Positions 25,390-32,948 of a stretch of 64,000 bases of DNA are shown here, in pieces (position 1 is the first letter of the stretch; each line of letters begins with the position of its first letter). Location of the stretch: the NCBI GenBank assembly GCA_018267955.1, contig JAFDXL010000006.1:1-64000 (forward strand), read 5' to 3'. The translations under genes were made by a program, and so were the position numbers. Origin of the DNA: Bacteroidota bacterium. GTDB lineage: Bacteria > Bacteroidota > Bacteroidia > Chitinophagales > Chitinophagaceae. Below the pieces are notes generated by a model. The model was not told the DNA's origin and did not search any database. It saw only the letters and a program-made list of their open reading frames with translations.

Positions 25390-26409
25390 CTATAAATTAT
25401 TCATCAGGTCGGTGAATGCATCAATATCCTTTTGGGTAGTATCAAAGCTGCACATCAACCTGGCTTCGTTTGTTTCCTCCCTCCATATATAAAAAGGATA
25501 CTTTGCCTGCAATGGTGCATTCCATTCTCTTGGCAGCTCCGCAAATACAGCATTACCTTGTACCTGGTTATTCACTTTCACCCGGGGATAGCGGGATATG
25601 GAAGCAGCCAGGTATCGTGCCATTTCATTGGCATGGCTTGCATGCTTGTGCCAGGTATTATTTTCCAGCATCGCCCCAAACTGTGCTGCTATAAACCTCG
25701 TTTTAGAAGCCAGCTGCATGGCTTGCTTATGCTTGTAAGCAATTTGTGGTACCAGTTCTTTATTAAATACCACTACGGCTTCGCCAAACATCATACCGGC
25801 TTTGGTACCGCCAAGAGATAATATATCTATCCCTGCATCTCCGCTTATTTGGTCGAACGAACATCCTAATCCGGCTGCTGCATTAAAGAAACGGGAACCA
25901 TCCATATGCACATACAGATCATGCTCATGCGCCAACGTAGTTAATGCTTTTAGTTCATCGGGTGTGTATACAGTGCCGTACTCCGTAGCCTGTGTTACAG
26001 AGAGCAACCTGGTTTGCGCATAATGCATATCACCTTTCCTCACCAGGCGTTGCCGTACTGCTTCCGGCGTTAGCTTACCGTTAGCGTTTGATGGCACCGG
26101 GAAAAACCTGCAACCAGTAAATGTTTCCGGGGCAGATGATTCGTCATTATATATATGAGAGATATCAGCGCAGATTACTGAATTAAAGGACTGCGTAGTA
26201 CTGCTGATGCTCAATACATTGGCACCGGTACCATTGAATACAAAGAATACTTCCACATCTGCATGAAACACTTCGCAGAATAATTTCTTTACTCTTGCAG
26301 TAATTTCGTCAGCGCCATAAGATCTTGCGTGTTCGTGATTAGCCTTTTGTAAGGCTTCCATCACCTCAGGCAGCACACCTGCATAATTATCGCTGGCAAA
26401 AGATTTCAT
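25390..26409 (-). CDS. ltaE: Low-specificity threonine aldolase
   Basis: A 339-residue PLP enzyme of fold type I that splits L-threonine or L-allo-threonine into glycine and acetaldehyde. It shows FASDNYAGVLPEV at the N-terminus (family signature), HMDGSRFFNAAAGLG at about 172-186 (Asp contacts the PLP ring), and LSLGGTKAGMMFGEAVV at about 203-219 with the Schiff-base lysine in GGTKAG. Length fits the family. Cytoplasmic. The gene is divergent from the helix-hairpin-helix gene with only 33 bases between the two starts, so promoters must overlap. Symbol by family similarity. Confidence 0.9.
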   Translation of the reverse strand: MKSFASDNYAGVLPEVMEALQKANHEHARSYGADEITARVKKLFCEVFHADVEVFFVFNGTGANVLSISSTTQSFNSVICADISHIYNDESSAPETFTGCRFFPVPSNANGKLTPEAVRQRLVRKGDMHYAQTRLLSVTQATEYGTVYTPDELKALTTLAHEHDLYVHMDGSRFFNAAAGLGCSFDQISGDAGIDILSLGGTKAGMMFGEAVVVFNKELVPQIAYKHKQAMQLASKTRFIAAQFGAMLENNTWHKHASHANEMARYLAASISRYPRVKVNNQVQGNAVFAELPREWNAPLQAKYPFYIWREETNEARLMCSFDTTQKDIDAFTDLMNNL

Positions 26410-26442
26410 GCCGCAATATAAAGGTTTTACTATTTTCAGCTT

Positions 26443-26955
26443 ATGAAAGCAGGACGTGCTTTTACATCATTTACCCGCACCGAAAGAATGGGCATCATTT
26501 CCCTGCTCCTATTGATAGCTATACTTTTAGCAGTAAAGGCTACCATGCATCTATGGGTGCATCCATCATACAACCGGGAACAGGAAGCACGGTTGAATGC
26601 TCAATGGCAGCAGCTAAAGGCAAGGACGACAAAAGAACCGCCTTTATATAACTATTCCCATACCGACACATTCTCCCCAAAACGAAACAGTCATCTTAGC
26701 GAAGTACCCAACAAGAAAAACGCTGCCGCGGAGGTCAAAATAAAAATGTTCGTATTCGACCCTAATACAGTCGATAGCATTGGATTACGAAAATTGGGGC
26801 TCAGGGAAAAGACTACAGCTATATTTCTGCATTGGCGCGCAAAAGGCAAGGTGTTCTATAATAAGGAAGAACTGAAAAAAGTCTATACACTGACACAGGA
26901 AGATTATGACCGGCTGGAGCCTTATATACAAATAGACCGGTCGAGGCTGAAATAA
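26443..26955 (+). CDS. Helix-hairpin-helix protein, ComEA-like
   Basis: A 170-residue protein. A single membrane segment lies at about 17-38, a variable linker at about 45-98, and a C-terminal helix-hairpin-helix (HhH) domain at about 100-165 (FDPNTVDSIGLRKLGL and NKEELKKVYTLTQEDYDRL). HhH domains bind DNA without sequence preference; ComEA uses one to take up DNA in the periplasm. Topology suggests a membrane anchor with the domain outside, but the family is large and many members are uncharacterised. DNA uptake is a possible role, not shown here. Confidence 0.85.
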   Translation: MKAGRAFTSFTRTERMGIISLLLLIAILLAVKATMHLWVHPSYNREQEARLNAQWQQLKARTTKEPPLYNYSHTDTFSPKRNSHLSEVPNKKNAAAEVKIKMFVFDPNTVDSIGLRKLGLREKTTAIFLHWRAKGKVFYNKEELKKVYTLTQEDYDRLEPYIQIDRSRLK

Positions 26956-27025
26956 GCACCGCCATTAATGGTCACATTAGGAAAAAGTCGTAAAATTGCA
27001 CCCTGATTTATTCGTCTACCATATT

Positions 27026-28168
27026 ATGAATTTCAATTATACTGATACCCAGGTTAGCATTGCAGAAATGATCCGCGATTTTGCTAACAAAAACATCCGC
27101 CCACAGATGATGGAATGGGATGAATCTCAAAAATTCCCGATCGATCTCTTTCACAAAATGGGCGAGTTAGGTTTGATGGGTGTACTGGTTCCTACAGAAT
27201 ATGGTGGTTCCGGCCTTAGCTACTTCGAATATGTTACCGTTATCAGCGAGATCGCTAAGGTTTGTGGTTCTATTGGATTGTCTGTTGCAGCGCACAATTC
27301 ATTGTGCACAGGCCATATCCTTACATTCGGTAACGAAGAGCAGAAGCAAAAATACCTGCCTAAGCTGGCAAGTGGCGAATGGATTGGCGCATGGGGCCTT
27401 ACAGAAGCAAACACGGGCAGTGATGCAGGCAATATGCGTTGCACTGCAGTACGTGACGGTAATGACTGGATCATCAACGGTACTAAAAACTGGATCACAC
27501 ATGGTATCAGCGGTAATGTAGCAGTAGTGCTATGCCGCACAGGTGAACCTCGTGCTAAAAATAACGTGACAGCTTTTGTAGTAGAGCGCGGCACTCCCGG
27601 TTTTTCTGCAGGTAAGAAGGAAAACAAACTGGGTATGCGTGCATCCGAAACTGCGGAACTGGTATTTGATAATTGCCGCATCTCTGATGCTCAGCGCCTT
27701 GGCGAGGTAGGAGAAGGATTTAAACAGGCTATGAAAGTGCTGGATGGTGGACGTATCTCCATAGCTGCCCTTTCTCTTGGTATAGCTAAGGGCGCCTATG
27801 AAGCTTCTCTGAAATACTCTAAGGAACGCCACCAGTTCGATCAGCCGATATCTAGCTTCCAGGCAATCGCTTTTAAACTGGCAGATATGCTGGTAAAAAT
27901 AGAAGCTGCAGAAGCATTGATCTACCAGGCTGCCGACAAAAAGAACAAGGGCGAAAAAATGACCAAGGAATCAGCGATGGCAAAATATTATGCTTCTGAA
28001 ATATGTGTACAGATATCAACCGATGCTGTACAGATATTTGGTGGCTATGGCTATACTAAAGACTTCCCGGTTGAGAAATTCTACCGCGACAGCAAATTGT
28101 GCACCATTGGCGAAGGAACTTCTGAAATACAGAAACTTGTAATATCAAGAGATATACTAAGCCACTAA
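27026..28168 (+). CDS. Acyl-CoA dehydrogenase (short/medium-chain type)
   Basis: A 380-residue protein from the ATG at 27026; an upstream TTG at 26996 only adds a non-conserved extension. FAD-dependent first step of fatty-acid beta-oxidation, giving a trans-2-enoyl-CoA. Signatures: WGLTEANTGSDAG at about 123-135, the FAD-binding NWITHG and the C-terminal QIFGGYGYTKDFPVEKFYRD with IGEGTSEIQ, where the Glu is the base that removes the alpha proton. Length is standard for short-chain (butyryl-type) enzymes. Electrons would go to electron-transfer flavoprotein, not encoded here. Single gene ended by a strong terminator. Confidence 0.95.
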   Translation: MNFNYTDTQVSIAEMIRDFANKNIRPQMMEWDESQKFPIDLFHKMGELGLMGVLVPTEYGGSGLSYFEYVTVISEIAKVCGSIGLSVAAHNSLCTGHILTFGNEEQKQKYLPKLASGEWIGAWGLTEANTGSDAGNMRCTAVRDGNDWIINGTKNWITHGISGNVAVVLCRTGEPRAKNNVTAFVVERGTPGFSAGKKENKLGMRASETAELVFDNCRISDAQRLGEVGEGFKQAMKVLDGGRISIAALSLGIAKGAYEASLKYSKERHQFDQPISSFQAIAFKLADMLVKIEAAEALIYQAADKKNKGEKMTKESAMAKYYASEICVQISTDAVQIFGGYGYTKDFPVEKFYRDSKLCTIGEGTSEIQKLVISRDILSH

Positions 28169-28191
28169 GAATCGTCGCTTAAGCCACTAAA

Positions 28192-28218
28192 AAAGCCCCG
28201 GAGAAACGGGGCTTTTTC
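28192..28218 (+). terminator. Terminator of the acyl-CoA dehydrogenase gene
   Basis: Stem AAAGCCCCG/CGGGGCTTT with loop GAGAA, followed by TTCTTTT; it lies 23 bases after the stop. The 334-base gap to 28502 otherwise holds only the small gene at 28293-28421 and its promoter. Confidence 0.85.
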
Positions 28219-28292
28219 TTTTACAATTGAGAGGAGTGTATGCTACTTCACCCACAGAGGTATCAACATTGGCATATAGCCATCTGAAATTT

Positions 28293-28421
28293 CTACTTAA
28301 CTGATCCCCCAAACCTGAACAACACTAATACGATCATTGCCAGTGCGGCGGCCAAAACCAAAGCCGACCATACTGTGTACCTGCTCATTCTTGGCGATGA
28401 TGTTTTGCGTGGGGGCGTCAT
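28293..28421 (-). CDS. Small single-span membrane protein, 42 residues
   Basis: A short frame on the minus strand from ATG at 28421 to TAG at 28293. The translation begins MTPPRKTSSPRMSRYTVWSA and continues with a run of Leu, Val, Ala, Met and Ile (about residues 19-34), then RFGGSVK. That is a basic, proline-rich N-terminus, one membrane helix and a short tail. A complete promoter (-33 TTTG, 20-base spacer, -7 TACATTTG) ends 5 bases before the ATG, the strongest support. I do not recognise it. A second ATG at residue 12 would give a 31-residue form. It lies 81 bases downstream of the TPR/LuxR regulator gene on the same strand. Confidence 0.6.
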   Translation of the reverse strand: MTPPRKTSSPRMSRYTVWSALVLAAALAMIVLVLFRFGGSVK

Positions 28422-28426
28422 CAATT

Positions 28427-28458
28427 CAAATGTAGTGCAGCACCCATTTTTACACAAA
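28427..28458 (-). promoter_or_regulatory. Promoter of the small membrane protein gene
   Basis: On the minus strand: TTTG at 28458-28455, 20 bases, then TACATTTG at 28434-28427, both matching the Bacteroidota consensus. Confidence 0.65.
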
Positions 28459-28502
28459 AAACGGGCGTAACTAAAACGTAACTAATAGGAAAATGCAGTG
28501 TT

Positions 28503-30257
28503 TTAGATGGTTTCGATGACCTGCTCTAATTCTTCATCGGTGGTGAGGTTCAGCTTTTTCCGCAGGCGATGCTTGCTCATCCGCACTGCATCGTTACTAA
28601 TACCCAGTACCCCGGCCATCTCTTTGTTGGAAAATTTCAGTTTGCTTAGGGTGATAAAACGGGTTTCTGCCGGGGTGAGCGATGGCAGTTTTTCCCTTAA
28701 ACGGTTCAGGTAGCCGGAGTGTACTTGTTCAAATAATGCACGGAAATCCTCCCATTGATCGTCTGTAAGAATCGTAGATCGCTGAAGTTGGAGCAATGTT
28801 TCCTGTTGGCTCACCTGGTCCTGGTCGTTAGATATGGCTTTGTAACGTTCTATCTCATTGCCAAACTTTTCTATAAGTTCATTCTTTTCCTTCAGACTGC
28901 GGGTAAAGTCTGCCAGCCGATGTTCAGCAGTAACCAGCTCACTTTCTGCACGCCTTTTGTCCACTTCCGCTTTCCATTTCTCCACTTCCAGCTTTTGCAA
29001 TTTCTGATTATGCCTGATCTTTTGCCGGTTGATTACTAATAAAGCAATCACTGCAAGCAAAAGAATACCTACTATCAATGCGTCACGCAACAATATATTA
29101 AAATTTCTTTGCGACTCCGCTTCCCGCACCTTCATATCATACTTTTGTGTGGCCAGGTTCTGTTTTGCTTTGGCTAATGTCAGCGCATTTCTTTGACTAC
29201 CAATACTATCGCGCACCCTTAGCGCAGAATCCAGGAATGCATAGGCCAATGCTGCATTGTCATTTTTAATATAAGCTTTGGCGAGTATTGGATATACATA
29301 CTGAAGAAGATCATAATCAGTCCATTTATTATTGCTATCAATCAAATGATATGATTGTTGTAGCAGTTTCATTCCCTCGGCTTCTCTGCCTGTATTCAGG
29401 TATATATCACCAAGTACTGCTATTGATTTGGCAGTATTGGATACTTGTGTTCCCTTCAATCCAACTCTTATATCAGTTTGTAATAAAGGAATTGCCTCGT
29501 CATATTTACCTTGCAGATAATAAGTTATTCCAATATTTCCTGTAATAATGCCCATCCATACAGAATCTGGCCTTATGGCCATCTTATACGCTTCGTGAAA
29601 ATAATATAATGCAGAATCATATATCCCAGTATTCCGGTAACATAATGCCAAGGCATTATAGATCATTTCTTTACGTGGTATCTTATATAACGGACGGGCA
29701 GCAATTGACTCCAGAAATATTTTCTTCCCGTCATCGTAATCCTTGAAGTGATAATAGCTAATACCCAGGTTGAACAGGTACATGGATTTCTTCGGAAATT
29801 GACTGGTGGAAAGGGAAGAATAAATATCATATGCGTTCAATCCGTTTTCAAACGCACCTAATGCAGTACTATAATTTTTAAACAGGTACAAGGAGTAAAC
29901 ATGGTATACCTGCGCCCGCAATTCTGCAGGCTTTCCCTCAAGGTCTGCTATTAATTTAGTAAACTCGGTATCCGCATCATGAAACCCCTTGATCTTATAA
30001 ATATAATACTTCAGCTCTGCCAGCCTTGTACCATATTTTACATAATCACTTTTTTGTTTGGCGCCCCATAGCCTCAGATCCCTGAGCTTTTTCATGCCTT
30101 GAATGGTATCGATACTCGTGTAGGAAGTCCAGATAGAGTCTAAAGTAGAATCTACCACCGGGAACGGTTTATCCAGGATGTGTACGGGTTGTGCCTGGGT
30201 TGTATTGGTAGCAAACATGGCCAATACACATACTAATATTTGGATGTACCGCTTCAA
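28503..30257 (-). CDS. Membrane-bound TPR sensor with LuxR-type DNA-binding domain
   Basis: A 584-residue protein. Start is TTG at 30257; the frame has a stop upstream and no closer ATG before the signal peptide. Order: signal peptide (about 1-23, ending TQAQ), a region of tetratricopeptide repeats (about 80-370) facing the periplasm, a membrane helix at about 398-417, a coiled coil at about 420-490, and a C-terminal helix-turn-helix at about 520-580 (LTPAETRFITLSKLKFSNKE and ISNDAVRMSKHRLRKKL), the LuxR/GerE form. This is a one-component regulator that would link an envelope signal to DNA binding. Ligand and targets are unknown. Confidence 0.85.
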   Translation of the reverse strand: MKRYIQILVCVLAMFATNTTQAQPVHILDKPFPVVDSTLDSIWTSYTSIDTIQGMKKLRDLRLWGAKQKSDYVKYGTRLAELKYYIYKIKGFHDADTEFTKLIADLEGKPAELRAQVYHVYSLYLFKNYSTALGAFENGLNAYDIYSSLSTSQFPKKSMYLFNLGISYYHFKDYDDGKKIFLESIAARPLYKIPRKEMIYNALALCYRNTGIYDSALYYFHEAYKMAIRPDSVWMGIITGNIGITYYLQGKYDEAIPLLQTDIRVGLKGTQVSNTAKSIAVLGDIYLNTGREAEGMKLLQQSYHLIDSNNKWTDYDLLQYVYPILAKAYIKNDNAALAYAFLDSALRVRDSIGSQRNALTLAKAKQNLATQKYDMKVREAESQRNFNILLRDALIVGILLLAVIALLVINRQKIRHNQKLQKLEVEKWKAEVDKRRAESELVTAEHRLADFTRSLKEKNELIEKFGNEIERYKAISNDQDQVSQQETLLQLQRSTILTDDQWEDFRALFEQVHSGYLNRLREKLPSLTPAETRFITLSKLKFSNKEMAGVLGISNDAVRMSKHRLRKKLNLTTDEELEQVIETI

Positions 30258-30306
30258 TCTAAAATAATCAAACTCTTACATCTAAAAGGGTTCAGTAGAT
30301 AAAAAT

Positions 30307-30332
30307 AAAAAAGCCTGTCATAAAACAGGCTT
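30307..30332 (-). terminator. Terminator of the transketolase gene
   Basis: Stem AAGCCTGT/ACAGGCTT with loop CATAAA. On the minus strand a TTTTTTATTTT run follows. It lies 25 bases after the stop. Confidence 0.8.
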
Positions 30333-30356
30333 AAATATCGATTAAACATTTAACCG

Positions 30357-31199
30357 TTAGTAATCTCCCAGTGTTACTGGTAATTGCTCCAGTGCTTTTT
30401 CCAGTTGCACATCGCTTGGCGCTATGCCATGCCATTCATGCGTACCTTCCATAAAATCAACACCTTTACCCATAATGGTATGTAATAATATACAGATGGG
30501 CTTGCCCTTACCTGTTTCAGATTTTGCCTGCTCCAGGGTAGCAACAACCTGTGCCATGTCATTACCGTTAGTTTGCTCTATCACCTGCCATCCAAATGCT
30601 TCAAATTTAGCCCTGAGCGAGCCAAGATCAATTACCTTACTGGTAGGACCGTCTATCTGCTGGCCATTAACATCTATTGTAGCTATCAGGTTATCTATTT
30701 TATGATGCGCTGCAAACATTATAGCCTCCCAGTTTTGCCCTTCCTGTAGTTCACCATCACCATGCAGCGAAAAAACCAGTTGCTTATCTCCGTTAAGCTT
30801 TTTAGTAAGCGCCGCCCCGCAAGCTACGCTCATACCCTGCCCCAAAGAACCGCTGGCAATACGTACACCCGGCAAATGCTCATGTGTAGTAGGATGGCCT
30901 TGCAGGCGCGTATCCAGCTTGCGGAATGTAGCCAGTTCAGCAACATCAAAGTAGCCTGCACGTGCCAGTACGCTATAAAAAACCGGTGAAATATGCCCGT
31001 TAGAAAGGAAGAAGATATCCTCACCTACCCCATCCATTTTAAAATTGGGGTCGTGCTTCATGATCTGGAAGTACAACGCCACCAAATACTCCGTACAACC
31101 CAGCGACCCACCCGGGTGGCCACTTTGTACTCCGTGCACCATTCTAACAATATCCCTGCGTACCTGTGCTGCTATATCCTTCAGCTTGTTGATCTCCAT
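30357..31199 (-). CDS. Transketolase, N-terminal (thiamine-diphosphate-binding) half
   Basis: A 280-residue protein, about 40 percent the length of a full transketolase, matching the N-terminal subunit of split enzymes. It shows HPGGSLG at about 28-34, the GDGELQEGQNWEA motif (about 145-157) that binds Mg2+ and thiamine diphosphate, and MGKGVDFMEG near the end. The C-terminal half, which carries the pyrimidine-binding and sugar-binding parts, is not next to it. Transketolase moves two-carbon units in the pentose-phosphate pathway. The partner gene must be elsewhere in the genome. Confidence 0.92.
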   Translation of the reverse strand: MEINKLKDIAAQVRRDIVRMVHGVQSGHPGGSLGCTEYLVALYFQIMKHDPNFKMDGVGEDIFFLSNGHISPVFYSVLARAGYFDVAELATFRKLDTRLQGHPTTHEHLPGVRIASGSLGQGMSVACGAALTKKLNGDKQLVFSLHGDGELQEGQNWEAIMFAAHHKIDNLIATIDVNGQQIDGPTSKVIDLGSLRAKFEAFGWQVIEQTNGNDMAQVVATLEQAKSETGKGKPICILLHTIMGKGVDFMEGTHEWHGIAPSDVQLEKALEQLPVTLGDY

Positions 31200-31218
31200 C
31201 TAAAAACTAATTGTGCCG

Positions 31219-31226
31219 CAAAAGTA
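31219..31226 (-). promoter_or_regulatory. -7 box of the transketolase half
   Basis: TACTTTTG on the minus strand, an exact TAnnTTTG match, 19 bases before the ATG at 31199. The divergent mutY start is 67 bases away. Confidence 0.5.
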
Positions 31227-31293
31227 AATTTTAGTCTTCACTTTTTCGATAAAAAAATATACCACCTCGCCCCCTGTATGTAAATTGCATTCA

Positions 31294-32361
31294 ATGGAAA
31301 TATCCAAAGCTCAGCGACAATTTTTTACCCGCAACCTGATGTCCTGGCATCATACAGATAATGATCGCAACCTTCCGTGGAAATCAGAAAAAGATCCGTA
31401 CAAAATATGGCTGTCTGAAATAATATTACAACAAACACGAGCCCTGCAGGGATTGCCTTATTATCAACGATTTACAGAATCATATCCTACCATCAGGCAC
31501 CTTGCCCAGGCGCCCGATGAAGAAGTCTTCAGGATATGGCAGGGCTTAGGTTATTACAACCGGTGCAAGAATATGCTGGCAACCGCCCGCCATATTGCAG
31601 AGGAGCTGAAAGGTAAGTTCCCATCCTCTTATGATGAAATACTTGCCCTAAAGGGCATTGGTCCCTATACCGCGGCTGCCATATCCTCATTTGCATATGG
31701 TTTACCACATGCCGTGGTAGATGGTAATGTGTACCGTGTGCTGGCCCGTTACTTTGGCATTGACACAGCTACAGACAGCACCGAAGGAAAAAAGCTCTTC
31801 CATCAACTTGCCGGCGACCTCTTACACAACCAGGATTCAGCAGCATACAACCAGGCCATTATGGACCTCGGCGCTATGGTGTGCACTCCACAAAAGCCTG
31901 ATTGCGAAAACTGTCCACTACAAAAACATTGTATTGCCTATCACAAAGGGATCATATCCCTGCTCCCGGTTAAGACAAAAAAGCTGGTTGTAAAAACACG
32001 CTACTTTCACTACCTGCTGCTAACTAATAACGATAAGCTTTGGATACACAAACGGGCAGAACAAGATATCTGGGAAAATCTATTTGAGCCCCTGCTTATA
32101 GAAACCAGTGATGAGGTTGATGATATCACGGCTACGGATCAATTCAAAAGACTGAAACTGAATGAAGGCCTGGAATATATAGGCAAAGCAAAGCAGCGCC
32201 TCACTCACCAATTGATACATTTTAGCTTTTACCGTTTGCATTACCAACCGGCAAATCATCCTTTACCGAAAGATGGGATTTGGGTACCGTTAAAAGAATT
32301 AAATAATTACGGCTTCCCTAAAACGATTGTTTCTTTTTTAGAAAAAATTTTTTATTTTTAA
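31294..32361 (+). CDS. mutY: A/G-specific adenine glycosylase
   Basis: A 355-residue protein from the ATG at 31294; an upstream TTG at 31285 adds only three residues. It removes adenine mispaired with 8-oxoguanine. Catalytic Glu42 lies in LSEIILQQTR, the helix-hairpin-helix GIGPYTAAA at about 117-125, the catalytic Asp143 in VVDGNVYRV, and the iron-sulphur ligands at Cys197, Cys204, Cys207 and Cys213 (spacing 6-2-5). The C-terminal Nudix-like domain (about 225-350) recognises 8-oxoguanine. It is followed by ssb and gldE on the same strand, the gene order found in other Bacteroidota. Confidence 0.96.
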   Translation: MEISKAQRQFFTRNLMSWHHTDNDRNLPWKSEKDPYKIWLSEIILQQTRALQGLPYYQRFTESYPTIRHLAQAPDEEVFRIWQGLGYYNRCKNMLATARHIAEELKGKFPSSYDEILALKGIGPYTAAAISSFAYGLPHAVVDGNVYRVLARYFGIDTATDSTEGKKLFHQLAGDLLHNQDSAAYNQAIMDLGAMVCTPQKPDCENCPLQKHCIAYHKGIISLLPVKTKKLVVKTRYFHYLLLTNNDKLWIHKRAEQDIWENLFEPLLIETSDEVDDITATDQFKRLKLNEGLEYIGKAKQRLTHQLIHFSFYRLHYQPANHPLPKDGIWVPLKELNNYGFPKTIVSFLEKIFYF

Positions 32362-32408
32362 TACTTAATAGATGTAGAATTATCATAATTGATTAAATAC
32401 GAACAATC

Positions 32409-32867
32409 ATGAGGGGCGTTAATAGGGTTATGTTGATTGGCAATTTAGGACGAGAACCGGATCTGCAATACCTGGAAGGGAATATAGCTGTTGCCAAATT
32501 TCCGCTGGCAACTACCGAAACTTTTAAAGACAAGAACGGTAACCTTGTATCACAAACCGAATGGCATACTGTAGTGCTTTGGCGTGGATTGGCTGAACTG
32601 GCTCAGAAATTCCTTCATAAAGGCAGCCTGGTATTCATTGAGGGCCGCCTCCGCACCCGCAGTTGGGAGGATAAGGACAAGAACCGCAGGTTTAGTACCG
32701 AAATTGTAGGCGATAATATGGTGATGCTGGATAAGCGTAAAGAAAACGGCGACGTACCACATCACGGTGAGGGAGAAACCCAGAATTCCGGAGATATTAA
32801 CATATCTGCACCGGATCTTAGTTATGATCCTAACATTGGCCCGGTAAAAGACGACCTGCCTTTTTAA
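32409..32867 (+). CDS. ssb: Single-stranded DNA-binding protein
   Basis: A 152-residue protein. The OB fold spans about residues 1-105 (VNRVMLIGNLGREPDLQYL and WHTVVLWRGLAELAQKFLHK), a flexible tail follows, and it ends in the acidic tip DDLPF, which recruits repair and replication proteins. Homotetramer coating single-stranded DNA in replication, recombination and repair. It lies 47 bases after mutY and ends at a strong terminator. Confidence 0.95.
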   Translation: MRGVNRVMLIGNLGREPDLQYLEGNIAVAKFPLATTETFKDKNGNLVSQTEWHTVVLWRGLAELAQKFLHKGSLVFIEGRLRTRSWEDKDKNRRFSTEIVGDNMVMLDKRKENGDVPHHGEGETQNSGDINISAPDLSYDPNIGPVKDDLPF

Positions 32868-32885
32868 TAAAATTTTACAGATGAT

Positions 32886-32918
32886 AAAAAGGAAGCATTT
32901 TATTGGCTTCCTTTTTTT
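32886..32918 (+). terminator. Terminator of ssb, overlapping the gldE promoter
   Basis: Stem AAAAAGGAAGC/GCTTCCTTTTT with loop ATTTTATTG, followed by T. Its T run adjoins the next -7 box. Confidence 0.8.
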
Positions 32919-32925
32919 AATTTTG
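32918..32925 (+). promoter_or_regulatory. -7 box of gldE
   Basis: TAATTTTG, an exact TAnnTTTG match, begins in the T run of the ssb terminator and ends 23 bases before the TTG start at 32949. It supports that non-ATG start. Confidence 0.5.
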
Positions 32926-32948
32926 AAACAGACCAAACCAGTCATACC

